From Marchantia polymorpha subsp. ruderalis (taxonomy: Eukaryota > Streptophyta > Marchantiopsida > Marchantiales > Marchantiaceae), in the NCBI GenBank assembly GCA_037833965.1, contig AP031351.1, forward strand, positions 6,584,501 to 6,648,500: a stretch of 64,000 nt of DNA. The letters run 5' to 3'. Numbering within the stretch: the stretch's first letter is position 1; the number at the start of each line of letters is the position of its first letter. The notes below the pieces were generated by a model. That model searched no databases. It was not told the DNA's origin and saw nothing but the letters and a program-made list of their open reading frames with translations. Below, in pieces: positions 1 through 13,800 of this stretch. Both the position numbers and the translations under genes were made by a program.

Positions 1-975
1 CCATATCTCCCTACATGCAGAAAGAAGAATAGGATGATTCCTACTAAAATAATTTCAGGCTAAAATATCACGGAAGACCCCATCAAGTCACAAGGAAGAA
101 AGATGAAGGGAAAACCATAGGCTAATACTGCATATTAACGCGGCGAGAATAGTGCTGTGCATGAAGCGGTCCATTAATCCACGCGAAGGAAAGCTCAAAG
201 TTGGTGCTGATCTCATATTCTACGATTGAGGAACGACTTGTGGTCAATATCCTGCGGCTTCATCTAAATTGTTTCCGCATTCTAACCTTTCTAGGAACTA
301 GCTAGTTTCTAGCACCTTCCTCAACACCTTTCGTGCTTTAACTCACGTTCGATCACAAAAATGCTCCTCCCCTTTCTTTTCCCAAAATTTAACATATTCC
401 TCCCAATCCTATCCCTCGGTTTCAAACTCCTCCTCCTCCCTTCGCATGGACGACGAGGATCCGCCAGCGATCGTCGTTGGGCTATTCTGTTGGGCTCCTC
501 TTTGTCAACTAAATTGTTTCATACTCAACGACAAGGGATGAAACCAACCAAAAAAAACAATTCCACGACTGGTTATACTTGCTTTACCCTGCATGTTTTC
601 AATACGTACTTATCACTTGGATGCAAGACGTATTAGATAGATGAAATTATAGATTGACTGTAATGCAATATGCTTCAGCCGACTATTCTAAGTGAGTTAA
701 GCGTCGGTTTATTGCGCTGGAATTTTTTCACTTGGATGCAAATATCCAAAGAATCTTATTTTTGACTAAGCTATATGATTTCATCAACGTCCATGTATTT
801 CTTCAATTTTTTTCCCATCATTACTAATTAGCAACTGAACATACTAATTGAATTATTTCAAAATTAGATCTGTCTCTGCTTTGTTCTATACAAAAATTGT
901 ATGCAATATTCAACAAATAAGAATTAATCATTCATTACCATGTTATAATTACAAATAATCCTAATAAAAATATTT
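1..975. other. Gene-free left flank
   Basis: No gene is recognised. The stretch starts with mixed-composition sequence and turns strongly AT-rich from about 620. The only notable open frame (361-636, +) encodes a 91-residue peptide rich in Leu/Pro/Phe that resembles nothing I know, and is probably a chance frame. No RNA gene or clear promoter was seen. Confidence 0.5.
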
Positions 976-2086
976 TTTATTTGGAAAATATTTAATTATT
1001 TACTGAATTCTAAATTAAAACGTGAATTTTTTGAATTGTTGATAAATTATATGATTTCACATATAATATGATAAATTATGATTTCAAATTTTGATAAAAG
1101 TAGTATTTTAAATATATTGAAAACGAAATTGAATAAGCTTACGATGAATCAATTCAGTGAGAAAGTTAAAGCAAAATGTTTAAAGTGATAAATCTATTAC
1201 AATAAATAATATTACAGAAAATTTTGCAGTTTAATTTTAATGTAACCAGCAACTTATTATACATCAGATTTATACTTGATTTATTATTCTGGAAATACAC
1301 AATTTTTTTAAACAAAATGTACAAATAAGTTTTGGATTATATACAAATATCATCGATTTTTCTCAAAGTAAGTTTTTTAATCTGAAAATTTTTTATTTTT
1401 AAAAAATTTGATAAAGAATATAATTTAACAATTAAACAAAATTTGTGGAAAATGTATGAAGCTCCCAAAGATATGTGCATTAATTTTAATAAATAATTTC
1501 TCAAATCAAAAAAATATGGGAAGTAGCCCCAAAAAATATCAAAATATAAAAATCACTTATAGTATGATATGCTTTATGTAGATAAGATGACTCATGGATA
1601 TCTTCAAACTTCTAGATTGGAGTTTATTTAAATACGATAACCCGTTAAGGACATATTTAAATACATCTGAAGAAACAAATCTTTATTTAAAATTTGGGAA
1701 AATTTTCTAAATGCCAAAAAATGAGTGTTTGGTCAAATAAATGAATTTTTTTAACATATTTTTTAAAAAAATCCGAAATTCTGGTTGGTTTCAGGACAAT
1801 AAAATCGTAAATTTCATATTTTTTATAACATCTGTTAATTAAACTGCGCCTGATAATAAATGCTTATAGTCAATTAAAATTCAGTTATAAAGAATTTATC
1901 CTCCTGCTAATTTTCATAGAAACTTAAAATTGTAAACTTCTAACAGTTTTTTGAATCTTTAAGATTTTAATTTTTAAATTTGAAACAATATAACAACTTC
2001 AAGTTTTTTAATATGTTACCTATCAAAAAATATTTCCAATGTTTAAAATATTTCAAAATGATTGAGAAACTATTAAAATTATTTTT
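976..2086. repeat. 1.1-kb tandem duplication, copy 1
   Basis: First of two adjacent direct copies with a period of about 1,108 bases. The anchor TTGGAAAATATTTAATT at 981 recurs as TTGGAACATATTTAATT at 2089. The same order of landmarks follows in both copies: a ...CATATAATATGATAA... segment, GGGAAGTAGCCCC, and AATGTTTAAAATATTTCAA near the end. Copies differ by scattered substitutions and short indels, so the duplication is not recent. Neither copy has a long open reading frame, terminal inverted repeats or another mark of a known transposon class. It could be a satellite fragment or a segmental duplication. Confidence 0.85.
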
Positions 2087-3172
2087 ATTTGGAACATATT
2101 TAATTATTTACTGAATTCTAAATTTTAACGTGAATTTTTTGAATTGTTGATAAATTATATGATTTCACATATAATATGATAAGTTATGATTTCAAAATTT
2201 GATAAAATTGGTATTTATATCCAATCCAATATATTGACAAAGAAATTGAATAAGCTAACGATGAATCAATTCAATGAGAAAGTTAAAGCAAAATGTTTAA
2301 AGTGATAAATCTATTACTATAAATAATATAACAAAAAATTTTGCTGTTTAATTTTAATGTAACCAGAAGCTTATTATACATCAGATTTATACTTTATTTA
2401 TTATTCTGGAAATAAATTCTTTTTAAAAAGAATGTACAAATAATTCTTGGATTCTATACAAATATCATCGTGTTTAATCTGAAAATTTTGAATTTTGGAA
2501 AATTTGATAAATAATATAACTTAACAATTAAACAAAATTTGTGGAAAATATATAAAGCTCCCATATAAATGTGCATTGCTATTTTATAAATAGTTAATTA
2601 AATAAAAAAATGGGAAGTAGCCCCAACAAATATCAAAATATAAAAATCAATTATAGTATGATATGCTTTATGTAGATAAATTGACTGATGGATATCTTCA
2701 AACTTCTAGATTGGGGTTTTTAAAAATATGATAACCCGTAAAGGACATAATTAAATATATCTGCCGAAACAAAGCTTTATTTAAAATTTGGAAAAACTTT
2801 CTGAATGCCAAAAAATGAGTTTTTTGTCAAATAAATGAATTTTGCTAACAATTTTTTTTTAATTCCGAAATTCTGGTTTCTTTCAGGACAATGAAATCGT
2901 AAAATTCATATTTTTTATAACATCTTTTAATTAAACTGCGCCTGAAAATAAATGCTTATAGTAAATTAAGATTCAGTTATTAAGAATTTATCCTCCTGCT
3001 AATTTTCATAGAAACTTAACATTGTAAACTTCTAAAAGTTTTTTGAGTCTTTAAGATTTTAATAGCTAAATTTGAAACAATATAAATACTTCAAATTTTT
3101 TAATATGTTACTTATCAACAAAAAATATACAATGTTTAAAATATTTCAACATGATTGAGAAACTTTTTTTAA
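2087..3172. repeat. 1.1-kb tandem duplication, copy 2
   Basis: Second copy of the 1.1-kb AT-rich unit, head to tail with the copy at 976-2086. Similarity fades after the shared sequence ending ...ATGATTGAGAAACT at about 3165, which matches 2058-2071 in copy 1. There is no coding potential. Confidence 0.85.
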
Positions 3173-6100
3173 ACTCTTGTCAGCAAATATTAGATAATCG
3201 TATAAATTATCTCTATAAAAAGTGTAAGGACATTTGATAAATGTTTTCTTCAACTAAAGAACACTGAACATATAAAAATTAATACTCAATAACTATGATA
3301 CTTCATTTTTAGTATAATTTTTGATAATTGATATTAAGTTAATTAAAATTAAGTCAACATGAGATTAAATTTAACATTATTGGGCTGAATCTCATATTGT
3401 GTCAAGCACATCCAAATATGGAGTTATAAATCTGTAAATTTTTGTATAGAAGCAAATTTGGTTGCTTGTTTCTACCATTGAACAATTGGGTTTTGTGTAA
3501 TATGTTGCAAACAATTCTATATGAGTACATAATAAAGTCAGTTTGTTGCATCTATTTCCAATTGCAGGATTTAATTAGAAGCAATAATTTTACTTCATTA
3601 AGATTATTTTTATTTTTTATTTTTTCGAATTTAAATATTTATTTTTGCATCAGTCATTTTAATTTGATTATAAATTTTATAATCAACAATTTTATACATT
3701 TATATATTTATTTTCATTATCTTCGATATAAAAAATTGATTTGTACTTATATTCGCTTTTAGCCAACATTTGATTTTATTACATATCTTACATATTTTGA
3801 ATTTTTAGAGATTTTTTTCTTATATTTAATTATTTTGGAAATGTAATTATATTAAAATAATTAAATAATAACCAAATTTTAATTTTTTTTTTCTGTGTCA
3901 TTTATTTATATTTAAAATCATTTCATTTAATATTAATGTCATCAACTTTAATATATCAAATAATAAACATGTATATACAAAATTATGCGAATAATTTTGA
4001 ATAAAAGATTACATATATATATTAAAATCAAAAAATAGTGAGTTGTTTCAAATTGTTTCCTCTATTTATTATAATGCATACGTTTAGAATAGCATACAAC
4101 AGTGTTTTTTGATATATTACTGTACAATTCCTAGCAAGTTTTTATGAATAGTGAGTGTATTCATTGCATCATACAAATATATTCAATATGTCACTAACAA
4201 ATTCATTTTTGCCATGCAATGATTTTGCAATAATTCCGTTAATAAAATATTAGAAATAAATAAATAAAACTGCATTGACAAAAGGATGTTAGTAAATTGT
4301 CAATGCATCATATTGAATTTGTTAATTTTGTACATAAGAAATAAATTATAATATTCTGCTTTGCAATTTTAGTTTCTCAGATTCTATATCACAAACATGT
4401 TTTTGCAAATGTAGCTTTGGGCAAAGCAAGGTTTAAGCTCAATTTGATTTTAAACTTAAGTTAATATAGATTAAAGAAGTATCATATTCCATTACAAAAT
4501 ATTAGGAGTTATAAAACCAATCAATTTTTATTTATTAAATTTCAAATCAACTTTTGATTCCATTCTACTTTAACTTTTAAAATAAATCATTTGTGTGTTG
4601 AGACATAAAGTGATATTAATATACAGCATTATAAATATATTGAAATATATAAAGAAAGCTCATATGTTAATATATACTTACACTTAATCAACTTAAATAT
4701 ATCTTTCAATCATTTTACATTATAGCTTACCCTTATGTGATAAACCTGAACATTAATACTTATCACAAAGTATCAATGACGAATTTGTGATATTTTTATA
4801 TAAAAGTGCTCACTAAATTTTGATAATTTGAACTTTGCCATATTTTGTATGAAAACAATTTAAATCTGTTAATAAACTAATCATAATTAATATTTTTCTG
4901 ATGGTGTTTATTTAAACTGAATATCTACATGTTAAAAAGTAGATTTAATTTAGCTATCAAATGATATGATTATATAATACTATTATTCCAGGTTAATTTA
5001 ACATCGCAAATATGATTTATAGACCAACAAAATAACATTGATAATATAAATTTTACTACAAAACATATTTCGTTTCTCACATATCTTCTGATTTTTGATT
5101 ATTCAATGTGTAAAATAATTATACTTACAAGAAATATGTATATCTTTTTATTTGCGTGCTTTTTCAAACAAATGAAGATCAAATCTTTCAATTGTATACT
5201 GAGATGGAAAAAAAAGACTACAAATCCAAACCTAAAAAATGTTGAGATAAAAAATGCTAACAAAACATAATCATGGATAAATGTGATGAGAACACAAACA
5301 TTAAAATTTATACATATCAATTGAAAAATAAATATTAAATATTTAATATTAAAAAAAGTTTATTATGAAATCTAATATGCATGTGATGTTTAATCGACTT
5401 TATCTAAGAAATTAAATATTAGCTTTTGGAAGCAATATATATTTAATAATGATTTTTCATGTTAAGCATATAATTTACAATTTGTAATAATATTATACAT
5501 TAAAAAAAATTATGTTTATATATATTTATTTAAATAATTCAAATTATTATGACATTCGTTAAAACATATATCTTGTTAAAATTTTTCTAAATATTTTTTT
5601 ATTTCTATGAGTCTATGGATCTCATATAGTTTATATCATAGTATTGATTTTTAAACGTACTACAAAAGTTTTGGATTCATGACTTTAATGTGCAATAATA
5701 TGGAAATAATTTTTTTTACAATTTCAAGTTTTTTTTCAAGCTTATTTCGAGCATAAATACATTTTGAGTTTTTTGAAAATATTAATATGTTTAACTTTTA
5801 CGATTAAAATAAAAAATATCAATCAAATTTAATTGAATCATTGAAGAATTGTAAATTGGAAAAGTTCTCTTTTAAACACAGAAATTGAAATTCCACAAAT
5901 TCCAATTGTGTTTTTTTTATTATTATCTGAAAGTCATGATGTTATGTTATTCTATCCAAAATATTTTGAACATTTCAAAACCTAAGAACTTGATTTGAAT
6001 ATGAAAGAGTTATTTTATTTTATTTCACTTGAATTAATTAAGAAAATACATGTGTGATACTTAATATAAAAATTACAGTTGTCAAAAAATTTAAACAGAA

Positions 6101-6480
6101 TAGATGAAATTCATAAATTTAAGATTACAGATTTAGCACTAGTTATTTTTCACCATAACCCTATGCTCGAAGACTCTTTTTAAAAGGTACTGTATAAATT
6201 GACAAATTTTGACTTGTATACCCTCAACTCTGATAATCATAGTATCACTTTTAGATCAAAAGAAGGTTCAAAGTGAATCATGCTAATTGCAATATTTGCT
6301 GTAATTGATGTATATTTGGTGCATGATCATACGAGTGAATGGAGATACCACCACAAAATTCCTACAAGACTACGCAAAGGGGGTTTCACTTTTTTGCATA
6401 CTATTTTACCAACTGTTTATCCATTTCTATAAATAGTATTGGGAAGTTAAATCAACATAATAATGATCACATCACTTTCT
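3173..6480. other. AT-rich gene-free block
   Basis: About 3.3 kb of very AT-rich DNA with long A and T runs. Open frames such as 3442-3762 (+) and 5099-5320 (-) translate to Phe/Ile/Tyr/Lys-rich peptides, which is what AT-rich random sequence gives. I see no gene, RNA gene or recognisable transposon protein. Composition becomes balanced again near 6.45 kb, ahead of the CSA gene. Confidence 0.6.
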
Positions 6481-7810
6481 GCTTCTTGAGGCCATAATAT
6501 ACCAGAAAGACAAATTAAGCCCATATAGTTAGTGTATGTCATTTGCATTCAAACATATTTCCATTGCGGAGCCCATCTACCCTCCTTCCTACTTGATGGT
6601 GGGGTCTTCCCATCCTTTTGGCTATACTGATTAGTACTCAGTCGTCTTTTCTTACTCTGTGTTCATGATTTTGGACATTTGTCGTGCAGCCCTGCTAATA
6701 CAATGGACAAATTGGAAGTGACATAAGACGATAGTAAGAAATTAGAAGTTCAGACAGGGGAGAGGAGAAGATTTGGGAATGTCATAATCACGTCCGAAAG
6801 TGGAACCTGCTCTGCTTACACACCAAGGTGGTGTCGCGTAGTAGTCGTTCATATTTTGATACTCAGTCAGTTCATCGGGGTAAGGCGAAAACAAGGGTTT
6901 AGGGTGCAGTCAATCTGTCGATCTCCACTTTGAGTTTGACAGTCCCATTGGTCATATCTTGTGAGATGAGTGTGACAGAGCTACATGTCCCGGAGCATGG
7001 TCTATTACGGTGGAGCCTGATGGTCGTAAAATTTGGGTGCCGGTTTGAACATTGAAAACATACTTGCTGCAACGAAGAGATTGCTCGGTGGTCTCGAGGT
7101 ACGTACGTGTCACAGGCTGGCATTGGACTTTCTGTTTTTGACAACTTTTGTTCTCAATTCTGGCCAGAATCTTACTGGTAGAGGACGGTGCCTTTCCTGT
7201 TGTTTGAATTGCGTCGATGGCCAATTAGAGAAGGTGAGCAGTCAATTATCTTATCACGCTGTTGGGTCTTGACCTTGTCCGAGTTTGCAACTGAGTTCTT
7301 CTGACTTGAAGCATTTTCCCTGTGTCTACCGATCGCCTCCATATCCATGAATGCTTTTCATTCACTTGTATTGTCATTTAATTTTGTACTTTCCATCACC
7401 TTAGTACTGAATCTGCTGATCACCTATCTGGTGTCAACAGATAGGCATTTTTGAGTTGTGAATAATCTGCTTGGCTTTGATGTCGGGGTCGGGGTCAAGG
7501 TGTTCGTCCACCATCGGTGATTCCGTGATGGTGCATGCCCTCCGCATAGATAAGACATGGATCCAGGATTGTGTATCTCTTGGTTTCCGAAATGGTTGCA
7601 CTTTTTGATCGCCAATATTCTTCATTGAAAAGAAGAGGTCTGTGTTTCATGGGTGTTAACAACACGATATGATCCCGATAAATGACATCGTTCCATTCGG
7701 AATCCGATCTCACCTACAGGGTATGCGAGGTGCAATCGAATGCCGGGTATATTAATGTGGACTTCAAGAAACGACGTAAAAGGATAATGTGATCCAAATC
7801 TGCAGAAGAC
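6481..7810 (+). promoter_or_regulatory. Upstream region of the CSA gene
   Basis: About 1.3 kb of balanced composition precedes the CSA start codon and should hold its promoter and 5' leader. Several short overlapping open frames (6.9-7.7 kb, both strands) have no recognisable product. A short motif at 6592-6625 recurs at 50612-50641 upstream of the RAMP4-like gene. No convincing TATA box was placed. A TGA at 7790 in frame with the CSA ATG closes the frame upstream and supports the ATG at 7811. Confidence 0.4.
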
Positions 7811-10800
7811 ATGTGGCGAGATTTAAACGCTAGAGAGTTGGGGGCAATACGACCGGGGCGCGTCATCACGAATGTCAGCTCACGAAGACTTCATAGTTTA
7901 GAGTTGAGCACGCAGAAAGAGATTGTGAGCGACTACGATGGTGGTATCAATAATCTGCAAGTAAATTTTTACCCCTATTGAGACAGATTTCATGTGGTGC
8001 GTGTACAGCTTGACCCATTGTCTAATTGCAACCCTTTATGTTTGTTTCACATCCTTCAACTTTACACCTTGCTCAATCATGTACCGGCGGATAAAATATA
8101 TGCTCCGTTGCTTTCTAACTGTTAGTTCATTGGGACAGGTAGATAGGACCGAAGGACGCTACCTGTTAGCCGGATCATCTGATGGTTCGGTGGGATGCTA
8201 TGATACACTTCATCGCACAAGTGTCGAGTCACATTCTCGCTCCCACATCCACGATGCTATTTTCAAAGTGGATAGGAGAAATCCGAGGGGGCACAAGTAT
8301 GCGGTTTCTTCTGTTCAGTGGTATCCCGTCGACACTGGCCTTTTCGTTACAGGTTCTTTCGATCACCATGTTAATGTGTGGGATACCAACAACCTTCAAG
8401 TACACCCTCATCTCTATAATCCTGCAATTTTGTTCATCACGTGGATTATATGAAAAATACTCGTTAGCATGTATGTCAAGTTAATTGAGCTATATCATAT
8501 ATATGAGAATTTGATCCATTGCATGGTGAACCTTTACTACGTACTCCGGAATGTAACATAGACGTGCAACCTAGGAGTTTGTGAAATCTCAACATTTTAT
8601 TTGCATTCTGCAGGCTGAACTTCAGTTTGACATGCCAGGGAAGGTTCATTCTGTTTCAATGTCACAAGTAGCCACTTCTCATATGTTGATAGCAGTAGGA
8701 TCAGAGGATCCGATGGTGCGCCTTTGTGATATTGCCACTGGTGCATGCACTCATACCCTGGTCGGACACAGAGGTATTATATTAACGGGTTTTATTTTTG
8801 GGACATCAAGTATGTGGACATCATGGACAAGTTTTTTTGTGCTTAGGTGTAACGATAAATTACAAGTGACATAGTAAAATGTCTTTGTTTTTCACTGACG
8901 TTATATCTATGTTCTCAGATGCTGTTTTGGCTGTTCAGTGGTCTATTTCCTGCGAGTGGACCCTGTATACCGGAAGTTGTGATGGTGCAATTCGATTTTG
9001 GGACATAAGACGAGCTGGATCTCATAAGGTTCTAGACCAGCATAACTCTCAGATGGGCAGGCGACACCCTGTCTTGAAGTCTACTCCCGATCGGGTATCT
9101 TTCGACAATCTAGACTAAGAACTAGAGTCACGTATTTAATGCTTATAAAAAAATGACGTGAGCTCAATCTTCCGGCTTGAAAATGTCATCCGTATCAGCA
9201 GTGCACGTTGTGTGGTTTCTTGTATTTCAGTCAATTTATCCTAGGAGCTTTCGTGGTTCAGGTGCGGCCAATACCAAGGGATGCTGCCAAAGAGTCACCG
9301 ACGAAACTGCTAAAGCCAGCCTCTGGGGACAAATCTACGAAGACGTCCTCGTCTCACGGAAAATCAATAGCTAAGAAAGTTGCGACTGCTAAAAGATTAC
9401 ATCCAGGAATGGCCTCGGTGGAGAACCGTGCAACTGCCCACTACGGAGCAGTCACTTCCCTAACACCTACAAACGACGGTCAATTTCTAGTAAGTGCAGG
9501 TGTGACTATGGTCCTCTTGACTGTGAAAGAAGCATATGAGTTAGGACTTTCTGCTACTTCATTACCATCAATGCCTCCAGTTTCGTATCAGAAAGTGTGG
9601 ACCTTGAATGAATGAAGTACTTGCCACTGTGCTAAACTGCGTATCCTGGCAATAGTAAGACCTTTAAAATGATTGTACAGGGTGATTTCTGGAGGCTGTG
9701 AGAGTGATACGCTAATTGTGATACCAAGTTCAGTCCTTCCATATGAAGCATTTTTCTGTATTTGAGGTTCATGAGTGTTTTGCGTCAGCATATCTTTGCA
9801 GGTTTATTAGTTTGGATCCCAAGGGTCGATTATAAGGATCATGATTGTACTCCTACAAAAGTTGCTTTTTTTGGCTTTGATCAGGTGCTGATTCGAGGGT
9901 CAAGTTGTGGGACGTTGATTCGGGCTGTAACACTTTGGTGAACTACGAAAATACGCGCATGCAGAGAAGTAAAGCAACTCAGCTTGCTGTGTCCCCAGAT
10001 TCCTCTCTTCTGTTTGTTCCAACATCGACTGTAATTCGGGTATGTTCTGGCTCGCAAATTGATAGTTCCTGGCGAAATTTTACATTCCATTTTAAATGTA
10101 ACAAAAACATTTCAAGGAGGACACCCTTTCTTTTCTTTTTGTAACAAAAGAAACATGTGCTTAAGGTTGAGTTGATCATTCGAGTCATTTTACGAAAATC
10201 AACAACTCTGGTGATAGAAAGTGCAAGTTATGCTTTAGGAACCGAGCACTTTTTAAACTGCTGCCAAGGATCTGGACTTCACTGGCAGAACATTTAGTGT
10301 ATTGATTAGTCTAACAGTGCTGATTAGTCTAACACTGCGCGAGGTCTGTGAACTTCAGGCTATGAGATCGACATTATATGGAATAAATCTGCAATTTTTT
10401 CGGATTTGTACCTACAAGAAGTGATGATAGTCAGTGGCTTCGAGCATGCATGAGTGAAACTTTGAATTAGTCTATAGACTTGGCAAGCCGATGACATTGT
10501 AAAGAATGGTCATCTCATTAGATGGGGTGAAACTTGTGGTAATAGACTCCATTTTGATGTCTTACAACTACATCTTGGAGCCGAAGCTCGAAGAGAGTGC
10601 ATTCTTACTTTTCTGGCTATGAGTGACTATTCAGGTCTACAATTTGTGGACTGGCCGTGTGCTAAAGACGTTACGTGGGCACTATGACACGGTCAACTGC
10701 TGCGAGTTTCATCCCTATGCACAGGTAAGGAGAAAACGGTCTCAGCTATTACTGAGTGTTGGTGCCAGTCTGCAGTTGTCCATGTCTTTATTCTTCAGTG

Positions 10801-13800
10801 CCTAGATGAGGTCGCTCCCAGTGTACACACTTTCTTCAATTATATATTTCAGGAAGCATCGAGTGGTCCAATTAAAGTTATATGATTTGTTTTTTGCAAC
10901 TGTGTCCAGGAAATGTATAGTGGAAGCAATGATCGGAAGATTCTTCTCTGGAGCCCACCCCCACCAGTCGAGGTTGACGAAGACGAGGTTTGTTTACTTC
11001 ATTCTGCTTCTGAAACCTTGTGTTTGTGGAGAGTTTTTGACCTGATTTTTTCTGCATCTGCACCTTTCTTTAACTGGTCTAAACTCTTATTTGCCCGCAA
11101 CAAAGTTCCGCGTTGTCATGCAAAGTGGATTAAGTTCAATCTTGTCATATTATCTACCAATCATTCTTACTGACTGGACTTGCAGTTAATAAACCTGTAA
11201 AAGACTTGCTTTTCTTCCTAGTCTGTAATGTCTAGCAGGTATTTTTCGTTTTCAATATTATTTCTAATTTTCGAAGTAGTGACTTAAAGAGATCCAGGCT
11301 AACTGCAGCACTGATGTCCACCCACTAAATGACTATGGGCTGTTCGCACGTACTCAATGAATGCTGTGATTATTCCTTTCAACCATACTCGCTACCTTCT
11401 ATGTTGATCGAGTTAGAGCTGTGGAAGGTTTTGACTCGTCCGCGAGGACTTGCGATGAAGTCACACAGTTCATGTCTTTGAGCGATTGGGTAGCACCTTA
11501 TTTGGTTTAAGTGGAGTGATATTGATCGCACCATGGACGGGATTTCACTCCGAAGAGGATTTATGAATAAGCTACTTGTTTTTCCAGCCTTCTCTTAATT
11601 TTTCCTGTTACAGGGAAACTTAAGAGTTCCTTTCATTCTCAACATGTATTCTTCATGTATAGTCAGTACTTCAGTTTTCTGGTCAAGGTCTTCTCTAGAT
11701 TGTTTGCACATCCCGTCGTTACGACTAAGGAGTATCCATTAAGTATATCTTCTATGAAGCTGACGTCCTGGAGCTTATTTTTAGAGCTCTTTGCTTATCA
11801 TCATAAAAAATGGGTCATATAAACCATGTTATGTGATTCATTAGTTTTTTACTGCTAAAGCCTATGATAAGCTCTCTCAAAGTATATCTGAAGATGCTAA
11901 TTGCATTCAATCACTTGATGGTCAAAGTATTACTTTTTACCTAAGGCCTAAGACTTGTATTCCATCACTTGATGGCCAAGTGTTACTTATTCACCTAAGG
12001 CTGAAGACCTGTTCTGACTAATCTGCTGATCATCTTGTTTACAATGAGGACATTTATCTTCCCTGGTTGGTGACCATCGTTTTTTACAAATATTGGCCGC
12101 CAAGAAGGCATCCCTTTTGCTCACTGATATGGGCCAAGAAGTTTGATGGGTATACGAGACGATAATCGACCCTTGTATGATGTGTTTCACGATTGGACTA
12201 CGTACTTCTCTAAGTCTTGTGCGCAGCTTTGGGATTGTATATTACTGCCATTGTGGAGGACACTTTGATGGTAAACTTAGTTGCATCCATTCTCAACGCC
12301 ATTATCGAAGGTGGCCGCATGAGGTCTAGGTCTTTACATAGTAATATGTCCATATCACTGGAGACTTGAAACTAAAAAGGAGGTTGTTACACGTGTAAGC
12401 GGTATCAAATGGCGGTATCTGGAGGGTTCACCTGATTATTTAAAGCGAAGGGCATGTAAGAAGTTCTTCCTGAGGGAAGACAGAGGAAACCATCTGCCAT
12501 GGCTGTGTTTAGCTACAGGAGAAGCAGAAAATTGCTAGACTACACCAGAGTGTGTGTGCCAGAATATGGGCCAAACCATTTGAAACTGTTAAATTAAGAA
12601 AGTTGTTGCAAAAGGCAATGAATGCTTCTTCACGGAGCTTTAGAATTGGATCTGTGACGAGGAGACAGATTAGTCAAAGCTCTGCATCCAAGTCAGGGGG
12701 CACCCACTTCCGAGCCAAACTTTGATATGATGTGAGATTATTGAAGGAGCTGGGGTAAAATACCAGCTGTATTTCTACTCTGCTGCTTGTTGAGTCTTCA
12801 AAACACATTTTTAGCTCAAAACTCATTGTCAAGGGTGGTGATGCGGTTGATATGCGCAAGATCTACACTAAGTAGTTATTTCTGACGAAGTAAGGACGTC
12901 TAGGAAGGAGAGAATCGGCGAGCAGGGGTTTTGCATGGATCGGTGACTGCATTGTTGCAGAAAGCGTTCTATCGTATCTCATTCCCTATCCAACCTGGTG
13001 TGAGTAGCAAAACTCATCCCCCAGAGATGGGAGCTTTGTGCCGTTGTTAACCCGTCAAGCAAGGTGAGCGAGAAGATCTTTGGAGTTACATAGTCCTTAC
13101 TTCGTGGGCAAAATATTGTACCGAAACATCTCATATGACTGCGGATACAAACGGTGCTACTAGGCAGGTTTCTGGCTACTGGTCTTAGCCAGATGTCCTC
13201 ACATTTATTCGTGGATACAAGGCAGGGAGGAGCAAGGGATCCCATCTAAAGATTTTCTCTGAACTTGAAATAGATATAGGACAAAATTAAGGGAGATGGT
13301 TTTTTTTTTTGGGTGCCTTTTAGAGGGAAATGGTGATGTGTTTGGGGAGCTGTATAAGACTAAGAGCACGGTCTTGTTGAGTGGACACAGAAGTGATGAC
13401 TTCAAGCACACAACAAGGAGTGAGCCTGTTTTCCCCATCATTCAGCATTTTCTCCAACTCGTTCTGGTGGAAATAGAAATCAGTGGTCTAGGCTTTCAAG
13501 TGCCTTATACACCAACATTGCTGTTGGTGGATGAGAGCAGTCTGGAGTGGAAACCGTAAGAAATGATTTCGTGATCTAAATTGGCCGGATATCTGCAACA
13601 AGGAGGCAAATGTCCAGAAGTGTGTATAAGACACACTAACTTCTGGGCAAGCGTTGGGCAAGCAGAAGATGAAGACTAACAGTGTTACCAGGGTCACCTC
13701 GAGATATCTCGTGCGTCTACTCTCACCAAAATGGGCGTTGATCTCTTTCAAGGCTGTACGTGCGAGGCACCGGAGTATTGCCGAGGAAAGTGAATGGACA

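Noticed and set aside
3442-5320. Open frames of 106 and 73 codons in the AT-rich block
   Set aside because: Composition is Phe/Ile/Tyr/Lys-rich as expected from AT-rich random DNA, without motifs.
7267-7278. TCTTGACCTTGT, the core of the tasiR-ARF small RNA
   Set aside because: Only 12 bases match, and no miR390 target sites flank it. A match of this length is plausible by chance when many small RNAs are considered.
11051-11065. 15-base match to the start of moss miR1030
   Set aside because: The sequence is a simple TCTGCA-type repeat, on the sense strand in an intron, with no foldback partner seen.
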